NCBI GenBank assembly: GCA_031119155.1
Contig: JAVHYH010000006.1
Coordinates: 1-27,946, forward strand
Length of the DNA: 27,946 bases
Reading direction: 5' to 3'
DNA from: Brevundimonas sp.
GTDB lineage: Bacteria; Pseudomonadota; Alphaproteobacteria; Caulobacterales; Caulobacteraceae
Shown here: positions 1 to 7,398 of the stretch, one piece after another
Layout of the letters: every line of letters starts with the position of its first letter
Position numbering within the stretch: position 1 is the stretch's first letter
Position numbers and translations under genes: made by a program
Notes under the pieces: generated by a model
Database searches by the model: none
What the model saw: only the letters and a program-made list of their open reading frames with translations
Told to the model about the DNA's origin: nothing

Positions 1-943
1 GCTGGGTGATCTTGGTGAAGTTGCCGGTGGCGTTCTCGACCGGGATCAGGGCGAACTCGGACCCCGTGGCGGGGGCGAAGCTGTCGATGTGGCCGACCAG
101 CGGCTCGCCCTTGAAGGCGTCAGCCTTGATCTCAACCGTCTGGCCCAGACGCAGCCGGTCCAGCTGGGTCTCCTTGAAGTTGGCGACCACATAGGTGTCG
201 CCCAGCGGCACGATCGACAGGATGGCGCCGCCCGGACGGACATACTGGCCCACCCGCACGCCGCGCGCGCCGATCACGCCGGCGACGGGCGCGCGGATGA
301 CGGTGCGCTCCAGCGCGATCCGGGCCTGATCAACGAGGGCGCGTGCCTGATCGACCGAGGCGACCGACTGCTGGCGCGTCGAGCCCAGTACGCCCGCGGC
401 GCGCTGTTCGGCGACCAGCGCGGCCTGGGCTTCGGCGACGGACGCCTGCGCCGTGCGGGCGCTGGCCTGTTCGGTCTCGATCCGCTGCTGCGAGACCCAG
501 CCCTTCTCGGCCAGCTGGCCGTAGCGATCGACCTGCTGGCGGGCCAGCTCGGCCTGCGCCTGCGCCTGCGTCACCGAGGCGGCGCGGCTGGCGATCATCG
601 CCTGCTCCTGCTCGGCGCGGGCGTCGACATTGGCGACCCCGGCCTGCAGCGCCGCCAGATTGGCCTCGGCCTGCGCCAGCTTCACCTTGGCATCGGCGTC
701 GTCCAGACGGATCAGCACCTGCCCGGCCTCGACCCGCTGGTTATCGGCCACCAGCACCTCGACCACATAGCCCTCGACCTGCGGGCTGACCGAGGTGGTG
801 TCGGCCTGGACGAAGGCGTTGTCGGTGGCTTCCCATCGCTGCTTGCCCTGCCACCAGACCACACCGCCGACGATGAGGCCGAGGCCGACGATGCCGGCGA
901 CGACGAGGGGAAGGCGTTTCTTGACGGCGGGATTGAGGGCCAT
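1..943 (-). CDS. emrA: HlyD/EmrA-family efflux pump membrane-fusion protein, 3' end outside the window
   Basis: Periplasmic adaptor that links an inner-membrane drug transporter, usually an EmrB-type MFS pump, to an outer-membrane channel. The frame is open from an ATG at 943 to the window edge, giving 314 codons of a family usually near 390. Residues 1-10 are basic and are followed by one membrane anchor (about 11-31, LPLVVAGIVGLGLIVGGVVW). Next come the first lipoyl half (TDNAFVQADTTSVSPQVEGY), a long Ala/Gln-rich alpha-helical hairpin (about 90-210), and the second lipoyl half with the family hallmark RTVIRAPVAGVIGARGVRVG. The C-terminal beta-barrel part begins (ENATGNFTKITQ) and is cut by the window. 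The pump gene would be expected further left, out of view. The upstream palindrome at 991-1006 suggests repressor control. The exact substrate cannot be inferred. Confidence 0.9.
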   Translation of the reverse strand, partial: MALNPAVKKRLPLVVAGIVGLGLIVGGVVWWQGKQRWEATDNAFVQADTTSVSPQVEGYVVEVLVADNQRVEAGQVLIRLDDADAKVKLAQAEANLAALQAGVANVDARAEQEQAMIASRAASVTQAQAQAELARQQVDRYGQLAEKGWVSQQRIETEQASARTAQASVAEAQAALVAEQRAAGVLGSTRQQSVASVDQARALVDQARIALERTVIRAPVAGVIGARGVRVGQYVRPGGAILSIVPLGDTYVVANFKETQLDRLRLGQTVEIKADAFKGEPLVGHIDSFAPATGSEFALIPVENATGNFTKITQ

Positions 944-990
944 ATCGGAACTCGGGCTGGGGGAGGCGCGATAAAATGTCGCGGCATAAA

Positions 991-1006
991 TGGACAACTC
1001 TGTCCA
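991..1006. promoter_or_regulatory. Operator-like inverted repeat upstream of the efflux adaptor gene
   Basis: TGGACA-ACTC-TGTCCA is a perfect 6-4-6 inverted repeat 48 bp upstream of the adaptor start. On the minus strand its right half (TTGTCC) could serve as a -35 element, with TTTATC 16 bp downstream as -10, so a bound repressor would block the promoter. The form resembles sites of TetR/AcrR-type regulators of efflux pumps. No TetR gene is in the window, and the nearby MarR protein is another candidate binder. Confidence 0.45.
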
Positions 1007-1072
1007 GAAATCAACTCCCTTGTTTCGGCGCCGCAACACGTCATGTTTCGCTCCGTTAAGCCTGAGGATCCC

Positions 1073-2356
1073 GTGACCCTTCCCGCCTCCGTTGACCTGG
1101 CCATCATCGGCGCCGGCGCCGCCGGTCTGGCCGCCGCGCGCGCCCTGTCGAACCAGCCCCTGACCGTCGCCGTGCTGGAGGCGCGCGACCGGGTCGGCGG
1201 CCGGGCGTGGACCGTGCGGTTCGAGGGCGAGGGCCTCGACATGGGCTGCGGCTGGCTGCACTCGGCGGACGAGAACCCTCTGGTTCCCATGGTCGAGCCC
1301 GCGGGCCTGACCATCGACCGCACCCCGCCGCCCTGGCAGAGCCAGGCCTTCAACCACGAAACCACGGATGCGGAGATCGCCGACTTCCGCGCGGCCTATG
1401 ACGCCTTCGACGAACGCATCGCCGAGGCCGCCGCCCGTGGGCATGAAGCCCCCGCCTCCACCCTGCTGGAGCCCGGCAACCGCTGGAACGGGCGCATCGA
1501 CGCCATCTCCGGCGCCCTGAACGGCGCCCGCTTCGCCGAGGTCTCCATCCTCGACTACGACGCCTACCGCGACACCGGCGTGAACTATCGGGTGCGCGAG
1601 GGGTACGGCCGGCTGATCGAAACGCTGGGCCGCCCCGTCCCCGTCATCACCGACTGCCCGGTCCGCAGGATCGACCGCTCAGGCCCCGTTCTGAAGCTGA
1701 CCACCGACCGGGGCGTCATCGAGGCCCGCGCCGTCATCGTGACCGTCCCGACCGACCTGATCGCGCGCGAGACGCTGAAGTTCGACCCGCCCCTGCCCGC
1801 CCTCGTCGAGGCCGCCAACTATGTGCCGCTGGGGCTGGCGTCCAAGATGCATATGACGGTCACCGGCGCCCGGGACTTCCCGGAGAACAGCCAGCTCTGG
1901 GGCCGCACCGACACCAGCGACACCGGCGGCTATCACCTGCGCCCCTTCGGCCGGTCGATGATCGAGGGCTACTACGGCGGCGATCTGGCGCGCGGGCTGG
2001 AGGCCGAGGGGCAGGCGGGCTTCTTCGCCTTCGCCGTGGACGAACTGGTCCACCTGCTGGGCTCGGACATGCGCAGACGGCTGGCGCCGATCACAGCGAC
2101 GATGTGGGGCGCCGACCCGTGGTCCCACGGCGCCTATTCCCACGCCATGCCGGGCCACGCGGGCGATCGCAAGATCCTCAAGACGCCCATCGAGAACCGC
2201 ATCTTCCTGGCCGGAGAAGCCACGGCCGAGGCCTTCTACGGCACCACCCACGGCGCCTGGATGGAGGGCGAGCGCGCGGCGCGGGAAGCGATGTCGGCGC
2301 TGGGCCTTGATCCCGGACCTGCGCCCGCCCCCCGATCAGAAGACGAGGACGCATGA
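1073..2356 (+). CDS. FAD-dependent flavin amine oxidase (monoamine/polyamine oxidase family)
   Basis: Oxidises an amine substrate using FAD and O2; the substrate is not predictable. The N-terminus has the dinucleotide-binding motif (VDLAIIGAGAAGLAAAR, GxGxxG at residues 13-18) followed by the second FAD motif LEARDRVGGRAW. The C-terminus has the family's FAD-contacting block RIFLAGEATAEAFYGTTHGA. Length is 427 residues, normal for bacterial members. I chose the GTG at 1073 because GAGGA lies four bases upstream. An in-frame ATG at 1043 has no ribosome binding site, and the open frame back to 89 is only the antisense of the efflux gene. There is no signal peptide, so the enzyme is probably cytosolic. 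It overlaps nth by ATGA, indicating translational coupling, although no functional link to DNA repair is evident. Confidence 0.85.
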   Translation: MTLPASVDLAIIGAGAAGLAAARALSNQPLTVAVLEARDRVGGRAWTVRFEGEGLDMGCGWLHSADENPLVPMVEPAGLTIDRTPPPWQSQAFNHETTDAEIADFRAAYDAFDERIAEAAARGHEAPASTLLEPGNRWNGRIDAISGALNGARFAEVSILDYDAYRDTGVNYRVREGYGRLIETLGRPVPVITDCPVRRIDRSGPVLKLTTDRGVIEARAVIVTVPTDLIARETLKFDPPLPALVEAANYVPLGLASKMHMTVTGARDFPENSQLWGRTDTSDTGGYHLRPFGRSMIEGYYGGDLARGLEAEGQAGFFAFAVDELVHLLGSDMRRRLAPITATMWGADPWSHGAYSHAMPGHAGDRKILKTPIENRIFLAGEATAEAFYGTTHGAWMEGERAAREAMSALGLDPGPAPAPRSEDEDA

Positions 2357-3096
2357 AGCCGCCCGCGCCCAGACGTCCGAAGAAGCCTGCTCCCAAACGC
2401 CCCGCCGTCATGACCGGCGCGGCGATCCCGGTGCTGCGCTGGCCGCCGGACGAGGATCGGGTCGAGACCATCTTCGAGCGGCTGTCGACCTTCATGCCGG
2501 ACCCGAAGACCGAGCTGAATTACTCCAACCCCTTCACCTTCGTGGTCGCCGTCGCCCTGTCGGCCCAGGCCACCGACGTCGGGGTCAACAAGGCGACCGA
2601 CAAACTGTTCAAGGTCGCCGACACGCCGGAGAAGATGCTGGCGCTGGGCGAGGAGGGGCTGATCCCCTACATCTCCTCGATCGGCCTCTACCGGGGGAAG
2701 GCGAAGAACGTCATCGCCCTCAGCCGCATCGTGCTGGAGAAGCACAACGGCGAGGTGCCGCTGAACCGCGACGACCTGCAGGCCCTGCCCGGCGTCGGCC
2801 GCAAGACCGCCAGCGTGGTGCTGAATGAGATGGGGGTCGAGCCGGCCATCGCGGTGGACACCCACGTCTTCCGCGTCTCGCACCGGCTGGGGCTGGCCAA
2901 TGCCGGAACGCCCGACAAGGTCGAGGCCCAGCTCCATCGCATCGTGCCGGAGGAGTGGCTGCCCAAGGCCCACCACTGGCTGATCCTGCACGGGCGCTAC
3001 ACCTGCACGGCGCGTCGGCCCCAATGCACCGCCTGCGTGATCAACGACCTCTGCCCGTCCCGCGCCGGCCTGATGGCGCTGGGCGAGGCGGCCTGA
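2353..3096 (+). CDS. nth: Endonuclease III (DNA glycosylase/AP lyase)
   Basis: Bifunctional base-excision repair enzyme that removes oxidised pyrimidines and cleaves the abasic site. All diagnostic features are present: a helix-hairpin-helix (LQALPGVGRKTASVVLNEMG, residues 142-161) containing the catalytic Lys151, the catalytic Asp169 in VDTHVFRV, and a [4Fe-4S] loop with Cys218, Cys225, Cys228 and Cys234 spaced C-x6-C-x2-C-x5-C. At 247 residues it is longer than the ~211 of E. coli because of a basic, proline-rich N-terminal extension (residues 1-25). It overlaps the amine oxidase by 4 bp and converges on the MarR gene with a 6-bp gap. Confidence 0.97.
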   Translation: MKPPAPRRPKKPAPKRPAVMTGAAIPVLRWPPDEDRVETIFERLSTFMPDPKTELNYSNPFTFVVAVALSAQATDVGVNKATDKLFKVADTPEKMLALGEEGLIPYISSIGLYRGKAKNVIALSRIVLEKHNGEVPLNRDDLQALPGVGRKTASVVLNEMGVEPAIAVDTHVFRVSHRLGLANAGTPDKVEAQLHRIVPEEWLPKAHHWLILHGRYTCTARRPQCTACVINDLCPSRAGLMALGEAA

Positions 3097-3102
3097 AGTC
3101 GG

Positions 3103-3597
3103 TCAGGCTTCGGTCGCCGCCTCCGACGCCGCCTCTTCCGCCTCGCGCAGACCCGGATCGGTCATCAGGCGGCTGGCGAGGGTGTCGAGCACCTTCAGGG
3201 CGGTGGCCAGTTCGGCGTCCGGCACCCCGTCGAACACCCGGTTGCGCATCGCCGCCGCCAGGGCGTCGAAGGCGGCCAGCGCCGTCGCCCCCTTCTCCTG
3301 CATCACCACCAGCCGCGACCGGCCGTCCCCGATCAGCCGTCGACGACTGACCAGACCGGCGTCCTCCAGCCAGTCCACCAGCCGGGTCACGCTGGCGCCG
3401 GTGATCTTCATCCGTTCGGCGATCTCGGAGTGGGTCAGGCCGCGCCGGGCGTCGGCCAGCACATAGAGCAGGCTCATCGGCGCCCCCGCATGGCCGGCGC
3501 CGCGATAGGCCTCGGCCGAGCGCTGTTGCCACCGCCTCGCGGCCTGCGAGACGCTGTTAACAACTTTCAATTGCAGGGAATATCGGGAGGTGGGCAC
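3103..3597 (-). CDS. MarR-family winged-helix transcriptional regulator
   Basis: Dimeric DNA-binding repressor or activator of the MarR type. The core (GAPMSLLYVLADARRGLTHS, then EIAERMKITGASVTRLVDWL, then EDAGLVSRRRLIGDGRSRLV) is the typical recognition helix plus wing with the conserved D-x-R-S/R. The C-terminal helix forms the dimer arm and ends in an Ala/Glu-rich tail. I place the start at GTG 3597 because GGAG (3605-3602) precedes it and the GCTACGTT at 3624-3617 could be a -10. TTG 3570 is a close alternative. The open frame to ATG 3735 has codon use unlike coding DNA here and is rejected. Ligand and targets are unknown; the efflux gene 2 kb away is a possible target, since MarR proteins often control Emr pumps. 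Confidence 0.85.
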   Translation of the reverse strand: MPTSRYSLQLKVVNSVSQAARRWQQRSAEAYRGAGHAGAPMSLLYVLADARRGLTHSEIAERMKITGASVTRLVDWLEDAGLVSRRRLIGDGRSRLVVMQEKGATALAAFDALAAAMRNRVFDGVPDAELATALKVLDTLASRLMTDPGLREAEEAASEAATEA

Positions 3598-3813
3598 GGC
3601 GCTCCGGGGGGCGAGAAACGTAGCAGTATGCAAGGAAGGCCGGGCGCGTATCACGGTTCCGGATTCCGGCGTTACCGGATGCGCTTGTTGGGGGAAAAAC
3701 GACTGTTTCGCCATAAAACATAGGGCGCTAAGCAAACAGGCGCCCGCCGTAAACCATTAACGGTCAAGCTTGGGGCCAGTTCGCGTTCCCTTCCCCTTCA
3801 ATCGAGACACGCC

Positions 3814-5241
3814 ATGAAGACCTTTCTTCGCGGGCGCCCGGCCGACACGGCGGGCGAGCTCGCCGAGCTGCGCGCGATGCTGGCCGCCGTTCACCGTTCG
3901 CAGGCCGTCATCGAGTTCGAGCTCGACGGCACGGTGCGCACCGCCAACGCCAACTTCCTGGCCGTCGTCGGCTATGAGCTGGACGAGATCCGGGGTCGCC
4001 ACCACAGCCTGTTCATGGACCCGGCCGAAGCCGCGAGCCCCGAGTACAAGGCCTTCTGGCACCGCCTGAACGCCGGGGAGTTCATCGCCGACAAATTCAC
4101 CCGCTACGGCAAGGGCGGCGCGCGGGCGGTGATCGAGGCATCGTACAACCCGATCCTCGACGCGACGGGCAAGCCCTACAAGGTGGTCAAGTTCGCCACC
4201 GACGTGACCGCCGCCGAGGTGGAACGCGAACGCCGCGCCGAGGCGGATCGTCGGGAGGCCGACATCCAGACCCGCGTGGTCGAGGACACCGGTCGCGGTC
4301 TCGCCGCCATGGCCGCGGGCGATCTGTCCTGCCGGATCACCAGCGACTTCCCCGGCCGCTACGGCCCGCTGCGCGACAATTTCAACAGCGCGATGGCCGC
4401 CGTCGATGAAGCCATGGGCGTCATTCGCGCCAACGCCGGGACCATGCAGTCCGGCGCCGGCGAGATCAGCAGCGCCGCCACCGAGCTGTCGCGTCGGACC
4501 GAGCGTCAGGCCGCCAGCCTCGAGGAAACCGCCGCCGCCCTCGACCAGATCACCGCCACGGTGAAACGCACCGCCGAAAACGCCCTGTCCGCCGACACCG
4601 TCGTCGGTCAGGCCCGGACGCAGGCCCAGTCCGGCGGCGAGGTCGTCCAGCGCGCCGTCACCGCCATGGGCGAGATCGAACGCTCCTCCGACCAGATCGG
4701 CCAGATCATCGGCGTCATCGACGAGATCGCCTTCCAGACCAACCTTCTGGCCCTGAACGCCGGCGTCGAGGCGGCCCGCGCCGGCGAGGCCGGTCGCGGC
4801 TTCGCCGTGGTGGCCTCGGAAGTCCGGGCGCTGGCCCAGCGCTCGGCGGACTCGGCCAAGGAGATCAAGACCCTGATCTCGGCCTCCGGCGCGCAGGTGA
4901 AGGACGGGGTGGTTCTGGTGCGCCAGTCGGGCGAGGCCCTGACCGGCATCGTCAGCCGCATCGGCGAGATCACCGACCTGATGGGCGAGATCCGCGCCTC
5001 GACCCAGGAACAGGCCTCCGGCCTCGCCCAGGTCAACACAGCGGTGAATGACATGGATCAGGTGACCCAGCAGAACGCCGCCATGGTCGAGGAATCGACC
5101 GCCGCCAGCCTGAACCTCAACCGCGAGGCCGGAACCCTGGCCGATCTGGTCGGACGCTTCCAGGTCAGCGAGGGCGCCCGCCGCCCGGTCCCGATCCGTC
5201 AGGCCGAGGCGCGGATCGAGGCCTTCGCCCGCAGCGCCTGA
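3814..5241 (+). CDS. Soluble PAS-containing methyl-accepting chemotaxis protein
   Basis: Signals to a CheA/CheW array. Order of parts: a PAS domain (about 25-135, with GYELDEIRGRHHSLFMDP and FATDVTAA at its end), a HAMP-like linker (about 155-205, LAAMAAGDLSCRI), then a methyl-accepting coiled coil whose hairpin tip EAARAGEAGRGFAVVASEVR (residues 319-338) is the strongly conserved CheA-contact region. Glu/Gln pairs in the flanking helices (ASLEETAAALDQI; MVEESTAAS) look like methylation sites. At 475 residues it has no transmembrane helix, so it should be cytoplasmic, sensing internal redox state or a small ligand. The C-terminus lacks the NWETF-like CheR/CheB tether. No che gene is nearby. 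It ends exactly against the convergent ATP-grasp gene. Confidence 0.93.
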   Translation: MKTFLRGRPADTAGELAELRAMLAAVHRSQAVIEFELDGTVRTANANFLAVVGYELDEIRGRHHSLFMDPAEAASPEYKAFWHRLNAGEFIADKFTRYGKGGARAVIEASYNPILDATGKPYKVVKFATDVTAAEVERERRAEADRREADIQTRVVEDTGRGLAAMAAGDLSCRITSDFPGRYGPLRDNFNSAMAAVDEAMGVIRANAGTMQSGAGEISSAATELSRRTERQAASLEETAAALDQITATVKRTAENALSADTVVGQARTQAQSGGEVVQRAVTAMGEIERSSDQIGQIIGVIDEIAFQTNLLALNAGVEAARAGEAGRGFAVVASEVRALAQRSADSAKEIKTLISASGAQVKDGVVLVRQSGEALTGIVSRIGEITDLMGEIRASTQEQASGLAQVNTAVNDMDQVTQQNAAMVEESTAASLNLNREAGTLADLVGRFQVSEGARRPVPIRQAEARIEAFARSA

Positions 5242-5248
5242 TCAGGCG
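5235..5248. other. Palindrome holding both convergent stop codons
   Basis: CGCCTGATCAGGCG is a perfect 14-bp palindrome. The plus-strand stop TGA (5239-5241) and the minus-strand stop (5242-5244) abut with no intergenic base. The symmetry follows partly from both proteins ending in Ala-stop (GCC TGA). It may weakly act in transcript termination, but there is no loop or T-run. Confidence 0.4.
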
Positions 5249-6117
5249 TCCAGCACGGCCCGGACGGCCTCGGCGAATTTCCGCCCGCCGTCCGGCGCCG
5301 ACCCCAGATAGAAGTCCGGCTCGATCAGCTCGGCCTCCATCAGCCGCCAGCCCCCGTCCGGCGCGGTCGCCATGTCGATCCGGGCGTAGAGCAACTCTTC
5401 CCCGATCGCCGCCAGCGTCGCCTCGGCCAGCTTGAGCGCCCCCTCCGGCGGTTCCGGCAGGGCGACATACTGGCCGCCGAACTGAACCTGGATGCGGAAC
5501 TCGCCGCTGACCGGCCGCTTGTTCACGACGTGGCTCAGCCTGCCGCCGAAGAACAGCAGGCTGGTCTCTCCTTCCGTCTCGATGGACGGCAGATAGGGCT
5601 GGATCATCGCCGGTCCTTCCGGCGCGCCCTGCATCGTCTCGCCCCGCGCCAGCCGCAGCGTCTTCCAGGCCCCGCCCGAGACGCGCGGCTTGACCACCAC
5701 CACATCGGTTTCGAACCGGTCGAAAGCGGCGCCCACATCGGCCTGGGTCACGCCCTCGACCCAGATCGTGTCCGGAACCGCCACCCCCTTGTCGGCCAGC
5801 CGACCCAGATAACTCTTGTCCGAATTCCAGCCGATCACCGACGCCGGATTGCGCATCCGCACCCCCGCCGCCTCCCATGTCCGGCAGGCCTGAATCCACC
5901 GTTGATGATCGCGGTGATAGCCCCAGACGATCAGCGGCAGGACCAGCGGATAGTCCACCAAGCCCGAGGCGTCCTCGATATGGTCCGTCCACGGCGTCGG
6001 CTCGACCGTGACCTCCGCCGTCGCCAGCGCCTTCGACAACCGCTCCAGCACCCCCGGCCATTGGCCGGCGTAGGAGGCGTCCGAGGGGTCGGGGGTCAGG
6101 ACAGCGATACGGGTCAT
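5242..6117 (-). CDS. ATP-grasp ligase of the RimK/DcsG-like group, function unknown
   Basis: ATP-dependent carboxylate-amine or thiol ligase fold, 291 residues. An N-terminal Rossmann-like part (RIAVLTPDPSDASYAGQWPG) leads into the segment RNPASVIGWNSDKSYLGRL typical of this group. ATP-grasp elements are VVVVKPRVSGGAWKT, MIQPYLPSIETEGETSL with FFGGRLSHVVNKRP, and the metal-binding end LMEAELIEPDFYL. I recognise the pattern as close to DcsG of D-cycloserine synthesis and the unnamed ATP-grasp proteins of many Proteobacteria; substrates of the latter are not known to me. The start is ATG 6117. No Shine-Dalgarno is visible, and a promoter ends six bases before it, so the mRNA is probably leaderless. 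It diverges from the kinase gene. The open frame beyond 6117 is antisense of that kinase. Confidence 0.88.
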   Translation of the reverse strand: MTRIAVLTPDPSDASYAGQWPGVLERLSKALATAEVTVEPTPWTDHIEDASGLVDYPLVLPLIVWGYHRDHQRWIQACRTWEAAGVRMRNPASVIGWNSDKSYLGRLADKGVAVPDTIWVEGVTQADVGAAFDRFETDVVVVKPRVSGGAWKTLRLARGETMQGAPEGPAMIQPYLPSIETEGETSLLFFGGRLSHVVNKRPVSGEFRIQVQFGGQYVALPEPPEGALKLAEATLAAIGEELLYARIDMATAPDGGWRLMEAELIEPDFYLGSAPDGGRKFAEAVRAVLDA

Positions 6118-6123
6118 GACGAT

Positions 6124-6153
6124 GTTCCTAGCCCCGCCCGGCGCCTGCGTCAT
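6124..6153 (-). promoter_or_regulatory. Candidate sigma-73-type promoter for the ATP-grasp gene
   Basis: On the minus strand ATGACGC (6153-6147), 14 bp, then GCTAGGAAC (6132-6124). This fits the Caulobacter housekeeping consensus TTGACGS-N10-14-GCTANAWC well. Only six bases separate it from the ATG at 6117, so transcription would start at or next to the first codon. Confidence 0.55.
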
Positions 6154-6175
6154 CTGGTCAAACCTCGCCGCGCCC

Positions 6176-6183
6176 GCTATGGC
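6176..6183 (+). promoter_or_regulatory. Candidate -10 element for the PfkB kinase gene
   Basis: GCTATGGC matches GCTANAWC at six of eight positions and lies six bases before the ATG at 6190, the same distance as in the divergent gene. No clear -35 is visible (TGGTCAA at 6155-6161 is a poor match). No ribosome binding site precedes the ATG. Confidence 0.35.
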
Positions 6184-6189
6184 GCGCCC

Positions 6190-7209
6190 ATGACCCAGAA
6201 CGCCCCCCTCTACGACGTCATCGCCGTCGGCAACGCCATCGTCGACGTGCTGGCCCCCTGCGAGCCCGCCTTCCTGGACGCGCAAGGCCTGACCGCCGGC
6301 TCGATGCAACTGGTCGACGCCGACCAGAGCGCCGCCCTCTATGCCGCCATGCAGGCCGGCGTCGAGGCGTCGGGCGGCTCGGCGGGCAACACCGTGGCGG
6401 GCGTCGGCTCCTTCGGCGGCCGCGCGGCCTATATCGGCAAGGTGGCCGACGACCAGCTGGGCGGCGTTTTCACCCACGACATCCGCGCCGTCGGCGTCCA
6501 CTTCGACACTCCTGTGCTCAAGGACGGCGCCGCGACCGGCCACGCCACCGGCGTCTGCATGATCAACGTCACCCCGGACGGCCAGCGCACCATGTGCACC
6601 TTCCTGGGGGCCGCCAACCAGCTGACCGTCGCCGACGTCGACGCCGACCTGATCGGCGCCTCGGCCATCGTCTATCTGGAAGGCTATCTGTTCGATCCGG
6701 CCCCGGCCCGCGCCGCCTTCGAGGCCGCCGCCGCCGCCGCCCACGCCGCCGGTCGCAAGGTCGCCATCACCCTGTCGGACAGCTTCGTCGTCCACCGCTG
6801 GCGCGCCGAACTTCTGGAGTTCATCGCGGCCTCCGCCGACATCGTCCTGGCCAACGAGGCCGAGCTCGCCGCCCTGTTCGAGACCGAGGACTTCGACGCC
6901 GCCGCCGCACAGCTCAGCTCAATGGTTGACGTGGCCGCCGTCACGCGCGGCGCCGAGGGCTCCGTGGTGATCTCTGGCGACCAGCGCGTCGCCGTCGCCG
7001 CCTTCCCCGTCGACAAGGTCATCGACACCACCGGCGCCGGCGACCAGTACGCCGCCGGCCTGCTGCTCGGCCTCGCCCGCGGCCTGTCGCTGGAAGACGC
7101 CGGCAAGCTCGGCTCCCTCGCCGCCTCCGAAGTCATCGCCCACTGGGGCCCGCGGCCCTCGGTGTCGCTGAAGACGCTGGCGGAAGAGGCCGGGCTGGTT
7201 CTGGCGTAA
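6190..7209 (+). CDS. PfkB-family carbohydrate/nucleoside kinase, probably adenosine kinase
   Basis: Ribokinase-fold enzyme transferring phosphate from ATP to a sugar or nucleoside. The sequence shows the N-terminal VIAVGNAIVDVL, the first PfkB signature GGSAGNTVAGVGSFGGRAAY with GKVADDQLG, and the second signature DTTGAGDQYAAG (residues 279-290) with catalytic base Asp285 and the anion hole GAG. Length is 339 residues, in range for the adenosine-kinase branch seen in alphaproteobacteria; exact substrate within the family is inference. I start at ATG 6190, where the PfkB fold begins. The open frame extending upstream to 5530 is antisense of the ATP-grasp gene. A strong hairpin follows the stop at 7226-7246. 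Confidence 0.9.
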   Translation: MTQNAPLYDVIAVGNAIVDVLAPCEPAFLDAQGLTAGSMQLVDADQSAALYAAMQAGVEASGGSAGNTVAGVGSFGGRAAYIGKVADDQLGGVFTHDIRAVGVHFDTPVLKDGAATGHATGVCMINVTPDGQRTMCTFLGAANQLTVADVDADLIGASAIVYLEGYLFDPAPARAAFEAAAAAAHAAGRKVAITLSDSFVVHRWRAELLEFIAASADIVLANEAELAALFETEDFDAAAAQLSSMVDVAAVTRGAEGSVVISGDQRVAVAAFPVDKVIDTTGAGDQYAAGLLLGLARGLSLEDAGKLGSLAASEVIAHWGPRPSVSLKTLAEEAGLVLA

Positions 7210-7225
7210 GGCTGGGTCCGGGGTA

Positions 7226-7246
7226 GGGCTCCGGCTGACGGAGCCC
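7226..7246 (+). terminator. GC-rich hairpin after the PfkB kinase gene
   Basis: GGGCTCCG-GCTGA-CGGAGCCC forms a perfect 8-bp stem with a five-base loop 16 bases after the stop codon. It is enclosed by GGCTGGG (from 7210) and CCCAGCC (to 7250). There is no T-run, so it may act as a weak or Rho-assisted terminator. Confidence 0.5.
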
Positions 7247-7250
7247 AGCC

Positions 7251-7355
7251 AGTGATTAGTGGTTAGTGATTAGTGGGTGGCGGCTGAACAGGCGGCTCCA
7301 ATGCGACCTCCCACCGGAGACGCATCGAACCACTAATCACTAACCACTAATCACT
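7251..7355. repeat. Interspersed 105-bp inverted repeat, copy 1
   Basis: Two 26-bp perfect arms (7251-7276 and 7330-7355) built from GTGATTAGTG-type units enclose a 53-base loop. A second copy lies at 14053-14155 in reverse orientation, with the same loop length, related loop sequence, and A/G differences in one arm matched in the other. It sits between the convergent kinase and Smr genes. No open reading frame or transposase lies inside. Confidence 0.85.
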
Positions 7356-7398
7356 TTCCGGGCGCCCCTGCCCGCCGCCTATGGCTCACTCTTGAGCC

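Noticed and set aside
89..1072. Upstream extension of the amine oxidase frame
   Set aside because: This region codes for the efflux adaptor on the minus strand; the FAD motif starts just after GTG 1073, which has its own ribosome binding site.
3598..3735. MarR start at ATG 3735
   Set aside because: The added residues show non-coding codon use and no MarR similarity; 165 residues from GTG 3597 is a normal family length.
3746..3760. Possible CtrA site (TTAA-N7-TTAA) upstream of the chemoreceptor
   Set aside because: Only one TTAA half is present at 3757-3760; the other half-site position reads GCCG.
3784..3797. Possible second LexA box before the chemoreceptor gene
   Set aside because: GTTC is present but the second half at the N7 distance is CTTC, not GTTC, and it lacks a sensible SOS context.
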